A stretch of DNA of 21,361 nucleotides, taken from the NCBI GenBank assembly GCA_003427395.1, contig BFEA01000012.1, forward strand, positions 846,627 through 867,987. The letters run 5' to 3'. The translations under genes and the position numbers were made by a program. A model generated the notes under the pieces. That model did no database searches. It had not been told where the DNA came from and saw only the letters and a program-made list of their open reading frames with translations. This document shows, one piece after another, positions 8,416-17,638 of the stretch (position 1 is the first letter of the stretch; the number at the start of each line of letters is the position of its first letter). Source of the DNA: Chara braunii. Its lineage: Eukaryota > Streptophyta > Charophyceae > Charales > Characeae.

Positions 8416-9647
8416 TCAAGCCGATAGGCTTCCTGATACCTCTGACGCAAGCCGCACCGTGTTCACTCCGCTAGGACCGATCTCGATTACGCGTAATCGC
8501 CGAAGAATCGTGGCGCTAACTTGCCCTGGTGAGCACATTTTCTTACCTGCGCTATGTCCCCTAATTTCTATTGGGGCCGAGGTCCAACGTTCCCATTTCA
8601 GCCCCCGTAGCTCCGGACCTGTCGTCCGTGGGCCATTTCGGTCATCCATTGTCTTTTTCGGGCTATTCGATGGAGGGCCTTTTCCATCAGTTCCAGGTGG
8701 CGCTGGGCCTTGTCTTTGACAGTCACCCTCGTGGCTCGTCGAGCAAGGGTTATCTTGACATTCAGGCTTGGCAGAGCTACGCAAGCCAAACTATTGGTTC
8801 GTAACTGAAAAGGGGTCATGTCGGTGGACTCGTGGGGTGTCCCCCGGTGGATAGCTAGGATGTGGTCTACGATATCGGGTCACGGCCTCGTGTCCCTAGC
8901 CGCGATATTTCGCCACAAAGCTGTCTTAATCACCCGGTCTGCATTCTCTACCAGTCCATTCGATTGCGACATATGGGTAGTCGTCTTGCAAATGAAGACG
9001 CCATGTACGACTAGGCTCCTCAAAACTTCTCCACCGAATTCCGCCCCGTTGTCCGTTAGGATTTCCTCGGTATACTGATGCGTTCCGAGGAAACGGTTGA
9101 CATACCACACGATCTCCGCCGTCTGTCGCATCTTACAGGGATACGCCTCTATCCATTTCGAGAAATGATCTACGAATGCCAAAAGAACTGAATATTCGCA
9201 GTTATTCGGTCCAGGGGGCACGATAATATCCGATGTGTCCATGCTAACCCTTTGGAACGGCCTTTCAACTATAGTGGGCACTATAAACCTAGGCAGCTGA
9301 ACCGGCGCCTTGTCTGCAGCGCATACCGGAAAATTTTTAACGATGAATTTAACGTCGTCTCATATATTGGACCAATACCATTCGTTTTTGTCAATTGCCG
9401 CCTCTGTGATCCTGACAGCAAAGTAGGCGGCGGTTTCCTCGTGTGTTGACTTAACCCAGTCGTACCTCATGAACAGGTGAGGCATCGACATCCAAATCCC
9501 ACTATCGTCAGTCCTTCGATTCTCTAGCCGTTTGTTGTTCCATCGGTAATCCCGTGCCCTCTCGTTGGCCCGCCTCCGATCCTTCTTAGTGAATTCTCGG
9601 AGGGAGTTCCCGACCACCGTAGCTATTAAAACGACATATATCCACAC
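8416..9647 (-). pseudogene. integrase, degenerate
   Basis: N-terminal zinc region: HEETAAYFAVR ... FPVC, which in the HHCC family should have His and Cys where Tyr and Phe stand, so the zinc site is broken. The catalytic core (9281-8880) retains Asp in SMDTSD, Asp in LTDNGAEF and Glu in SNGLVEN, with about 34 residues between the last two. A C-terminal part (8819-8598) holds MTPFQL, as usual after the core. A GPY-like module (KLAPRFFG, then after a frameshift RVIEIGPSGVNTVRL) ends near 8416. In-frame stops lie at 9360, 8880, 8598, 8568 and 8487. The role would be insertion of element cDNA. This copy cannot make it. Confidence 0.9.
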
Positions 9648-10006
9648 TCGGCACGCCGAAACCGACGCGTCTTTTCTAGTCCTTCGGACGTGGCTTCGAG
9701 GAATCGAGCCTCCATCGGGATCTTGTCAGTACGACACAAAGGACATAACCAAGTTTTATCCGCGTTCCTTTATTGGATACAGGAGCCGTAAGCCCGAGAA
9801 ACACACCGTTCACAGTCTACCCATTCGACATACCCTTCCCCACTAGGACGCATAGGAACCAAATAGACACGCAATATCGCTTCACAAAAATAACAAAATT
9901 TGTCAGGCAAGGAAAGAAAAGAAGAAGATGAGAGGGGAGAAAGGGGGCCTTTAGAATTACCTTCTCCACCCATCGCCATCATGTCCTCGTGTCACTTCCT
10001 GGAGGT
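9626..10006 (-). pseudogene. PHD-type zinc finger domain between RNase H and integrase
   Basis: In the RT/RNase H frame, codons give Cys at 9895 and 9886 (CYFC), Cys at 9814 and 9805 (CERC), Tyr at 9790, Cys at 9781, and Cys at 9745 and 9736 (CPLC); coordinates are the first base of each codon on the minus strand. Spacing is C-x2-C-x23-C-x2-C-x4-Y-x2-C-x11-C-x2-C. That is the C4HC3 PHD pattern with the single His changed to Tyr. A Trp sits two residues before the seventh ligand (TWLCPLC) and another precedes the third Cys (EWVDC), both PHD hallmarks. An in-frame TAA lies at 9770-9772. Upstream is a Ser/Leu-rich linker and a TGA at 9992. PHD fingers read histone H3 tails, so a role in targeting integration is inferred. 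A RING finger is less likely given ligand order and the Trp. Confidence 0.7.
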
Positions 10007-10666
10007 TCACGAGAGAATAACCACGTATCCGTACGAGGGTCCCTTGGTCGGTTCTGGCTCTTTCCACGGGGTGATATCCTCTCCCTTTGCCACCTTGTTG
10101 GGTCGATGCAGTCGTGCCAATGATCCATCGGCGTTTCTGTGCTTCTCTGTCTTCCGATGGGCGATGTCAAAGTCATATTCATGTAGTTGGACCTCCCATC
10201 GCCCAATCATACTCGTATAGCTAGTGAGCCTCTTGAGAGCCAGCAGGGGCTCATGACCCGTGACGAGGAAAAACTTTTGTCCGTACAAATACGGATGGAA
10301 GTGTTGAATTCCCCAAACGATTGCGTAGCACTTTCCCTGAGGGGCCGAATCATTCCTTCGTTTGTCGGGTACAGTTCGCGAGGCGTACTCGATGACGTGT
10401 TCGCGACCGTCTTTCCCCTTCTAGGCCAAAATAGCGGAGATAACCTCAAGCTGCCAATCCGTGATGAGCATGAATTGCTTCTCAGGATCGGGCTGAATCA
10501 AAACAACCGCGGAGGTCAGGGCCTCCTTCAAAGTAACAAAGGTATTTTCGCACTCCTCGTCCCACTGTAGTGGCCGGTCCTTACGTAGGAGGTTTGTCAG
10601 TTGTCGAGTGATTGCCGCAAACCCTTTGATAAATCGTCGGTAATACGAGGCCAGCCCCAGAAAGGC
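10007..10666 (-). pseudogene. RNase H domain of pol, degenerate
   Basis: This continues the RT frame. After a TGA at 10667 comes AFLGLASYYRRFIKGFA, the RT connection typical of gypsy elements, then LQWDEECENTF and FMLITDWQ (first catalytic Asp). A TAG follows at 10421, then HVIEYASRTV (catalytic Glu). Next comes YGQKFFLVTGHEPLLAL, where the family has Asp before His and this copy has Gly, then the HRKTEKHRNADGSLAR end. The function would be removal of RNA from the RNA-DNA hybrid. The stops and the missing Asp make it inactive. Confidence 0.9.
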
Positions 10667-11563
10667 TCAAACCTGCGTCAATGACGTAGGTGTGGGAGCA
10701 TTTCGAACCGCCTCGACCTTTTTGGAATCTGGTTTCAAACCTCCTCGTGTCACTACGTACCCCAGGAATGAGATCTCGAAGAGGAAGAACTCGCTCTTCT
10801 CCAGTGCAGTTTTGAACTCGGCATCCCGTAATGCCCCAAGTGTCCATTCGATGTGTTGAGCATGTCCGTGAAATGATGCAGAGTACACCATGATATCGTC
10901 CATGTGCACAGTGACGCAAAAGTTGATCGTTCCCTGGGTCAGCTTGGTCTTATTGACGAAGTTATGAAATGTGACGTTCATTGCTCTCTGAAAAGTAGCC
11001 GGTGCATTGCATATTCCCATAGGACAACGAATCCACTGCCAAGTGCCTTCGAACAATACGAACGCCGTTTTCGACCGATCCTCCTCAATATGATGAAATC
11101 CATGGTGAATATCAAATTTACTGAAATAATTAGCACACCCAATTTCATCCAACAAGTCATCAATCCGGGGAAAGGGGTACACACCTTTGATCGTGATGTC
11201 ATTCAATTTCGTATAATCGATGCATATGCGAATCGAACCGTTTTTCTTCGGAACTAAGACTAGGGGGAATGACCATGGTCCGGTAGCTGGTTCGTTCCAA
11301 CCGTTAGCTTCAAATTCTTCGATTCGCTCCAACGCCGTTTTCCGTTCTGCGAGTGAGTACCAGTATGGCTTGCAATGAATAGGTGAATGTGTTCCGGTTT
11401 GAATTTCATGTTGAATTACTACGGACAATCCTATATCCGTGTCTTTTACGCTAATTACTCCCTGATACTCGGACATAATGTCAGCAATGAGAAAATGAAC
11501 CTCGTCAGGTACATACTAAGGCACGAGTAGCTCGTAAAGTTATCCGTGTATGCTAATCGTCCT
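10667..11563 (-). pseudogene. reverse transcriptase domain of pol
   Basis: The open stretch 11476-10667 (269 codons) carries most RT blocks: the VLVPKKNGSIRICIDYTKLN region, FSKFDIHHGF (first catalytic Asp, about residue 122), FEGTWQWIRCPMGICNAPATFQRAM, and VHMDDIMVYS (Asp-Asp at about residues 193-194, in place of the usual YLDD or YVDD). It then has FLGYVVTRGGLKPD, a gypsy thumb motif. TAA at 11540 and TAG at 11516 separate it from the protease in the same frame. The family reverse-transcribes element RNA in virus-like particles. Confidence 0.95.
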
Positions 11564-12352
11564 CTATTTTGTGCCCACTTTACTACCGTTCTCTGGTGGG
11601 GGAGCTGAAATAAACGAGTTGTCAAATCGCTTGGAGAACACCGTGACAACCATTTGACCTTCTTCTTCCCAAGTTGCCACGTATTTTTTCGGTGTCACTC
11701 CATCGTCGATATCCTCCAAGCTTACGGGTTTCTCGACGATCTTGATCCCGAGTTCGTAAGGATTGTCGCGCCCAGGGTGTTCCAAAGCTTCGCTTTCAAC
11801 ACCCTGTCGTAACAATCGGACCTCCTTCCCTGCAGAGAGCAAGGAACCAGGTAATTCTGTAATATCGCAGAATGCCTTCCCGTCACTGTATCTTAAGAGA
11901 AGCGGGGTGGTGGCCTCGTAGAGGGTCCGAGGGGGTTCCAAAGAACCGGCCATTCGGGATACTTGCATGAGTGGTTCCCCTAGGATTAGAGCTCGCGTAC
12001 GTTGGAGGTTTCCTTCCGTAAGAACGAATGTTCTCGTTGTTTTCTGCAGAATGGGGTAGCGGGTCAGTTGATGTGCCATGTCCCGGATTACTGGGTCTGC
12101 TTCTTCCTCACTGTCATAAGAGTTACTTGACAGCTCAGATGGCGTTTCTCTCTGGTCAGTTTCTTCAAGGGGTTCCTTACAGGTGATCACAAGGAGTGGT
12201 TCTCCAGTCCCGGGGAGAGTTTTTCGGGTGGCAGGCAGCGTAGTCCTGAGAGTCAAGCGCATCGGGATAACATACGGTTTCCCGCCCATATTCCGAAGGA
12301 CGATTGATCGTCTTTCGAAATTCAGGTTGGCTCGTAGCGTGGTGAGGGTTGG

Positions 12353-12376
12353 TAATCCCAAGAGTAATCCCAAGAG
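12353..12376. repeat. 12-bp tandem duplication
   Basis: TAATCCCAAGAG occurs twice in direct succession and adds four codons, in frame, to the protease C-terminal half (Leu-rich). Confidence 0.9.
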
Positions 12377-12480
12377 GGCGTTGTAGGTATTTACGTCCAG
12401 TACTACGACATCCCCCAAGGCATGAACTTTTCCTAATCGAAACAGAACATTCGTCATCCTTCCCACCACCTTGATCTTTT

Positions 12481-12518
12481 CCTTGTCAGTGGAGACAAGC
12501 CTTGTCAGTGGAGACAAG
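12481..12518. repeat. 19-bp perfect tandem duplication causing a frameshift
   Basis: CCTTGTCAGTGGAGACAAG is present at 12481-12499 and again at 12500-12518. Nineteen bases shift the frame by one, exactly where the gag-protease frame ends and the protease-RT frame begins. Confidence 0.95.
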
Positions 12519-12833
12519 GTGATCTCCTTCCGCTGACGAGATCAGATCATTTCTTCTTCCTGGCCGTTCCACGATCCTTAAGGAAATAACTAGGACCTCG
12601 GGCCCTTAGTTGATAATAGCATTGTATGAATTTCCCCAGACTTCTATGTCGCATTCCACGGATTTTCACAGAATGGCCTTAATGCGCGGAAAATGATCGT
12701 CTTTTCGGAACAATCCTAATTGTATCGGGTCCGAGGTGCTGGGGACAACGGGCTTGCCATCGCATGCAAGGGATTTCCCTTTGATGGCTGCTTGCTTGGC
12801 AAGGGCAAACCGTTTTGGGTTTGCCTTGCAATG

Positions 12834-14303
12834 CTACAACATTCGTTCATTCGCCTGTTCTGACATAGACATGAGGTGTCCATTGGGCAAAGGGATTCGA
12901 TGATCCAGGGCTCGAACGATGTTCAGGACATCAATTTCTCCTGTAACAAAGGCAGGGCCGTCCGATTCCATTTCTCCAGGGGACGGTCTCCATTCCATTA
13001 TTTCCCGTTGCTGGTTCGCTGGGCGGATCATTCGCAATCCAGGGTAGTCCAACGAGATGTATTGACCGAGTGGGATAAGTTCTGCAACCTCCTCTGTGGT
13101 AACGATCGCACTCACCCCTCCTTCTACCTCTTCCACCATCGTGCCCACCCTCCCTAGTCCGTTGGCCACTGGTGCTGCTGCCACGGGGGCGGCTCCCACC
13201 CGGACTTGCGTCGGTTGGTTGGGGCAATCTCGGGCCAGATGGCCGAGTTGGTGACACGTGTAACAGATACCTACATTAGTCGCCGCACCTCCCACAACTT
13301 GAGCGGGGGCTGCTCCTTATGTTATGGGCGCATCACGGACAACAGTAGGGCGCATTGGTCTTATTAGGGACTCTATCTGCGCATTATGCCCACACTGTTT
13401 TTTCTTGTTTTCTTGCATCAGGCTAACTAGTGTTCGAATTAGTTCCATTATGGCGTTTAATTCACTTGGTTTCGCGGGGGGTTCTGGGGTAGGCCTAGGT
13501 GTGACTATCACGGGCAGTCTCGTGGTTGTATCTAATATCGATCTCTTAGCTACAACTTGTTCTAGGTAAGTGGCGGGGCCAGAGACGAAGGCCATGTTCT
13601 CAAATTTATTTTGGAGCGCAGCTAATTCGACCTTCGGTCTGGCGAATTCCGAAGAATCCCCTTCCTTGGTGTGTTCTTCTCCTTCTAAGAAACTAGAGGC
13701 AAACTTTCTCTCTATTTCTTCCACAGTGTCCATGATCTACTGCATGGTGTGGTTGATTGGGGAGAACTGGTTCCGCAATTTCACCCTCATTGCACGACTC
13801 CGAAGCCCATCGATGAACAAATTTCTCCCGACCTCCTCGCGTCGTTCTGACTTAACAAAGAACGGATAGAATCTATTGTGATATTCCGTGACGGATTTGA
13901 GGGGTTTCTGAACCTGATCTTTAATCACGAAGAAGGCCTGTTCAGGGTGGATGTAGTCAAATCGGTTTAAGAAGTCTCTTTAGAAGGCCGGGAGATCTAC
14001 CCAAACGTAGGTGGTGAACCAATGGTGCGCACCCCCCCCCAACCTGGCATGGATGTTGATCCTAGCTTCGTCATTGTCATATTGATGCGCTCGCAGTGTA
14101 GCTAGCCATGCTCTGGCCAGATGATCCGCGGGATCGAAAAGGTACAGATCAGGCGGGGCCGCAGGTGCGCGGACTCGAGGAGCTAGAGCCCCGCCAACAT
14201 TTGGCGTCGGATTGGCAATCATGTTAGCAGCCCTTCGATCGGGTTTACACGTGCGTGCAAAGGACCTCAGCTGTCCTTCGGTCGGGTGAATGAAGGCCAA
14301 CAA
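12834..14303 (-). pseudogene. gag polyprotein: capsid-like region and CCHC knuckle, broken
   Basis: One minus-strand frame is interrupted by stops at 13980, 13737, 13317 and 12834. The likely start is Met at 14223, directly beside the right direct repeat; Met 14303 lies inside that repeat. Capsid-like features are LFDPADHLARAWLATLRAHQ, ARINIHARLGGGAHHWF, then SVTEYHNRFYPFF and NLFIDGLRS, as in retrotransposon gag proteins. A Pro-rich linker follows, then CYTCHQLGHLARDC (C-x2-C-x4-H-x4-C, 13224-13265), the RNA-binding nucleocapsid knuckle. The frame then leads into the protease. The family packages element RNA in virus-like particles. Confidence 0.88.
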
Positions 14304-14510
14304 ATTATGAGGTGGGTAATCCTATAGGGAGACAAGCATCTAACCATCTAGCATGCTCATGTACTTCGTACTCGGACAAAAAACACACCCAACATTTATG
14401 TATCCATCTTCAAACACGCACACTCATAAACAGAAAGAGGTTGATAATCTTCATACATCAATTCCTTTGCTATGGGCCTGGTGTTGTGCGCGGCGGTCTC
14501 ACACCCAGAC
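14226..14510 (-). repeat. right direct repeat flanking the retroelement (candidate 5' LTR segment)
   Basis: It is the partner of 4558-4833. On the minus strand its outer edge reads TGTGAGACCG and it runs to within a few bases of the gag Met at 14223. No room remains for a usual primer-binding site and leader, and I see none of the common plant ones. It is therefore either a very short LTR or, more likely, an LTR whose inner part and leader were lost. Confidence 0.6.
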
Positions 14511-15048
14511 GCAAAGTAGTTTATTTTGTGTCTGACCTCACGGTCGTGTCACGCATGAGTCTTTTGTGTCACTTTAGCGAAAACACCATTCTGACCGTCC
14601 GTGCGTGCTATACCTCTCGCGACTCCCTACGACAGGTTAGGGATCCCGCGAGGTACAACATTACCTCCACATGCGGGAGCTGTCACCATCCCTTAGGTGG
14701 GTGTATCCCTGCTGAGCTACTGACCCACATACGAAGGCTTTTACATGCAATCGCAGAGGTAGGCCAGCCGAGGGCGTTTTCTCGATCGTCGTAGCATAGG
14801 CATACGCACGGTAGAACGTCTGAAGACTGACCTGTATGTCGTGCGCCGAGGTACTAACTCCCCGAACCGACTACCTAATCAGATCGACTTTCTCAGACAG
14901 TCCTTCACACTTAGCTAACCATGACAATCACTCTATGTTTCTTCTGTTGATCTTATGAGAAGCCAGAGTCGAGCACTTTGTAATCCCTCTTTCTCTCGAA
15001 CAGAAACCTAGACAAATGACTTTCTGAGCCTCGACCAGCTACGATCTC
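14511..15048. other. no gene recognised
   Basis: Mixed-composition DNA to the right of the retroelement. No similarity to the left flank, no convincing frame and no RNA gene was seen. Confidence 0.55.

Positions 15049-15110
<62 letters not shown>
15049..15110. repeat. (AC)n-(AT)n compound microsatellite
   Basis: AC repeats from about 15058 to 15098 pass directly into an AT run ending near 15110. Confidence 0.97.
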
Positions 15111-15111
<1 letters not shown>

Positions 15112-16078
15112 AGTATGTATGTAATATCAGGGGGAGTTGAATGAGTGGTGGACCTCACTTCCACGATTGTTGTGCCCTGTTGTCCGAATATTCCAAATGA
15201 TCTCAAATTTCAGAAGACAGCACAAATGTCCAACACATGTGCAAATGTCAGAATCACATACACGCATACAGATGCAGACACAGAATGCGCTACAAGCGTC
15301 AAACTTTAACTCATTCATAGCAAGCCACTCACGCCCCAAAACCTTGAAAACAACATTCCTTCCTAAACCTGACTCCTTTTACACCAACCCTTCACATTTT
15401 CAAAGACCTCTGAGTGTGATTTTGACAAATTTAGGTGTAGATACAGGAGGAAGATTTATCTGTTCCTTTCTTAGGTTTTGTCTTAGGTGTGGGTATCAAG
15501 TCCTGTGAAAGTTGAGTCGGAGTTATACCGACCTGTTATCCAGAGATAACAGAATTTGCAGTTCCTTACGAATTTCTTCCGTAGTCCTCTTCAAGAGTGA
15601 TGAACGTGTAGACACAACACGGTCCAAGAGAAACTTAACATCTCTCTTCCTAACTGAGATCTAGAAAGTTCCTTCTAGACTCTGTGTCTTTTGTTTGACT
15701 CCTATCCTTCACTAATCGTTAGGGCTGCTGCCCGTCCGCTTTAGGTAGTGAATAATAGTTCACTTTCCCTTTTACTATCGCGGTAACTCTCTATATTCTC
15801 TTCACTATCTCATTCCTATCCCCTTTTGGGATTATCTTATCTGAGTTCTCTTCCTTCTCCCAACACACCTGAACACATCATCAATCCAATCCGTGGAAAT
15901 GAATCTTATGGAAAAAAAACAGACAAATGAATAGTCTCTCTTTGAGGCAAGATCTCACTTATCTCCTCTCCGTAGAATCAGAGATAATTAGTTAGGATCG
16001 AATAATGTTGAGTGTGGAGAAAGTTAGCGGTGGCATGGCAGACCATTCAGGATATATCCACTTGTTACTTGAGCTTGT
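15111..16078. other. non-coding, no gene recognised
   Basis: The open frames 15137-15508 (plus) and 15127-15339 (minus) overlap antisense and match nothing I know. The region includes a perfect 8-bp stem, CTGTTATC (15533-15540) and GATAACAG (15545-15552), with a 4-base loop. Confidence 0.5.
15533..15552. repeat. 8-bp stem, 4-base loop inverted repeat
   Basis: CTGTTATC-CAGA-GATAACAG is a perfect short hairpin. Its GATAA core is shared with the nearby tandem repeat at 16.1-16.8 kb. Confidence 0.85.
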
Positions 16079-16131
16079 TTGACAAAGGCAAACCTTGTGG
16101 GTCTTGGCCCCTGTGCGCCAAAGCACCCTTA

Positions 16132-16835
16132 GAGGTAGGCTTATCCTATGGCTAGCCACTGATAAGGCAGGTGTTCTTGAAACCTCGCTACTCTTATATC
16201 ATACTAGTCACTGATAAGGCAAGATTTCCCTGCTACTCTTATCACTGGCTAGCCCTCAAGAAGGCGGGTGATCAAGGATCCTTGCTACTCTTATCACTGA
16301 CTAAGTGTTAGGATGTTTACTGATAAGGCAGATGTCCTTGTAACCTCGCTACCCTTATATCAGACTAGTCACTGATAAGGCAGGATTTTTCTGCTACTCT
16401 TATCACTGGCTAACCCTCAATAAGGCAGGTGTCCAAGGATCCTTGCTACTCTTACCACTAAATGAATGTTAGGTTGATCATTGATAAGGCAGGTGTCCTT
16501 GAAACCTCGCTACTCTTATATCAGACTAGTCACTGATAAGGCAGGATTTCCTAGCTACTCTTATCACTGGCTAACCCTCAATAAGGCGGGTGTCCAAGGA
16601 TCCTTGCTACTCTTACCATTGAAAAGAATGTTAGATTGGTTAATGATAAGGCAGGTGTCCTTGAAACTTTGCTACTCTTACATCAGACTAGTCACTGATA
16701 AGGCAGAATTTCTCTGCTACTTTTATCACTGGCTAGCCCTCAATAAGGCGGGTGTCCAAAGATCCTTGCTCTTACCACTGACCGAGCGTAAGGCTCATTG
16801 GAGTTAAGGCAGGTTTACCCTGCTATTCTTACCTC
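16132..16835. repeat. ~161-bp higher-order tandem repeat of three hairpin subunits
   Basis: Four full units have starts (GATAAG) at 16161, 16322, 16483 and 16645: spacing 161, 161, 162. Each unit holds three related subunits: A (52 bases), B (GATAAG at 16213, 16374, 16535, 16697; 45 bases) and C (AATAAGGCGGG-type at 16258, 16419, 16580, 16742; about 64 bases). All three share TAAGGCRGG ... CTGCTACTCTTA, so each can fold on itself. A fifth, degenerate A-like copy lies near 16803 and a fragment at the left edge. The plus-strand open frame 16481-16807 across it is not supported as a gene. Confidence 0.93.
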
Positions 16836-17142
16836 TACACAAGTCTTATCGACGGATCAAGTTATCACATTTAATGACACTCACCTTGAACCGTTGTCAG
16901 TTTCGGGGACTTATGCTTGGATCAGGCGTATAATAAGAAATAAATGACATGGATCATCATCGTTCAATTCAATCACAACAAGTTGAAACAACAAATACCC
17001 ATCATCATTAGGCGACGTATAGAGAGAAGAATATGAGTAATCGATCCCCTTTGCATCCACATCCCCAAAGAACATCCACATAGCAAGATCGATGTACCCT
17101 TGTTACTAACATAGTCATAGGTAGCAGCCTAAAGGTTACAGA
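16836..17142. other. non-coding, no gene recognised
   Basis: No convincing frame. The stretch near 17077-17117 (CACATAGCAAG ... ATAGTCAT) weakly resembles 1872-1910. Confidence 0.45.
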
Positions 17143-17160
17143 TTTAGGGTTTAGGGTTTA
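17143..17160 (+). repeat. interstitial plant-type telomere repeat
   Basis: TTTAGGGTTTAGGGTTTA is two and a half units of TTTAGGG. Such short runs occur inside chromosomes of plants and many green algae and also as promoter telo-boxes. It supports a green-lineage origin only weakly. Confidence 0.85.
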
Positions 17161-17524
17161 TGTTGACGCACACATACCTCATTGTTCCCTGCCTCCAGAG
17201 TTCCGCCTGAACTCCGACAGAGCTCCCACAATCGCCCTGTCATTGGTCACATACAACTCATGCAATCGATTGCTGGGCTCTTAAGGTTAGCTGAGGTAAG
17301 GGTTAACTCAACGGGGATCAAGCCCTAATCAATAAGTCGAGGGCCGTGTATATGCGAGGACCGCACAAAGACAAGTATGGAGGAGGATGGAGGACGTGGG
17401 CACCATGATAGCGTCTCTCTCCTCTCCAATGCCCCATGCTCTCCTTTTCTGGCTCTGTATTGATGTCTTATGATACCAATAAAAACTAACAGAGGTAGCA
17501 AAAATAATCAAGCAATAACAATTG
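17161..17524. other. non-coding, no gene recognised
   Basis: Mixed-composition DNA before a (TAA)n tract. I see nothing supportable. Confidence 0.5.
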
Positions 17525-17638
17525 AAATAATAAAAATAATAAAATAATAATAATAATAATAATAACAATAATAACGACACAAATAATAATAATAATAATA
17601 ATAATACCCAAAATAATAATAGTAATAATAATAATAAC
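17525..17638. repeat. (TAA)n microsatellite, interrupted
   Basis: Several TAA/ATA runs are broken by AACGACAC, ACCCAA and AGTAAT. Poly-Tyr/Leu frames on the minus strand through it are artefacts. Confidence 0.95.

Larger units (their letters stand above)
11564..12625 (-). pseudogene. retropepsin-like aspartic protease and linker, inactivated
   Basis: The active-site region reads AIIN, stop (TAA at 12606-12608), GPEVLVIS. Relatives have an Asp-Ser/Thr-Gly triad there, so the catalytic Asp is Asn and the next codon is a stop. About 30 codons later a perfect 19-bp tandem duplication shifts the frame. Beyond it VVVLDVNTYNALLG matches the conserved C-terminal half of gypsy proteases. A 12-bp duplication (12353-12376) adds four residues there. 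The remaining ~230 codons are a long acidic linker to RT. The product would process the polyprotein. Confidence 0.8.
4558..14510 (-). mobile_element. degenerate Ty3/gypsy-type LTR retroelement
   Basis: On the minus strand the order is gag, CCHC knuckle, aspartic protease, RT, RNase H, PHD-type finger, integrase, third ORF. Protease-RT-RNase H-integrase is the Ty3/gypsy order (integrase last), not copia. Gag and the protease N-terminus share one frame, and protease to PHD share another after a 19-bp duplication. Integrase then lies in a third frame. At least 17 in-frame stops interrupt gag-pol. Most look like single-base changes. A primer-binding site next to the right repeat and a polypurine tract next to the left repeat were not found, so the boundaries are provisional. 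Confidence 0.85.

Noticed and set aside
12481-12518. Programmed frameshift site between gag and pol
   Set aside because: No slippery heptamer is seen at the frame change. A perfect 19-bp tandem duplication accounts for it.
16481-16807. 108-codon frame with internally repeated peptide
   Set aside because: The peptide repeat is just the translation of the tandem array. Two of three unit spacings are 161, not a multiple of three, so a repeat protein would not stay in frame over the whole array.
16132-16835. CRISPR-like spacing of direct repeats
   Set aside because: The intervening sequences are themselves repeats with the same period, not unique spacers, and the context is eukaryotic.
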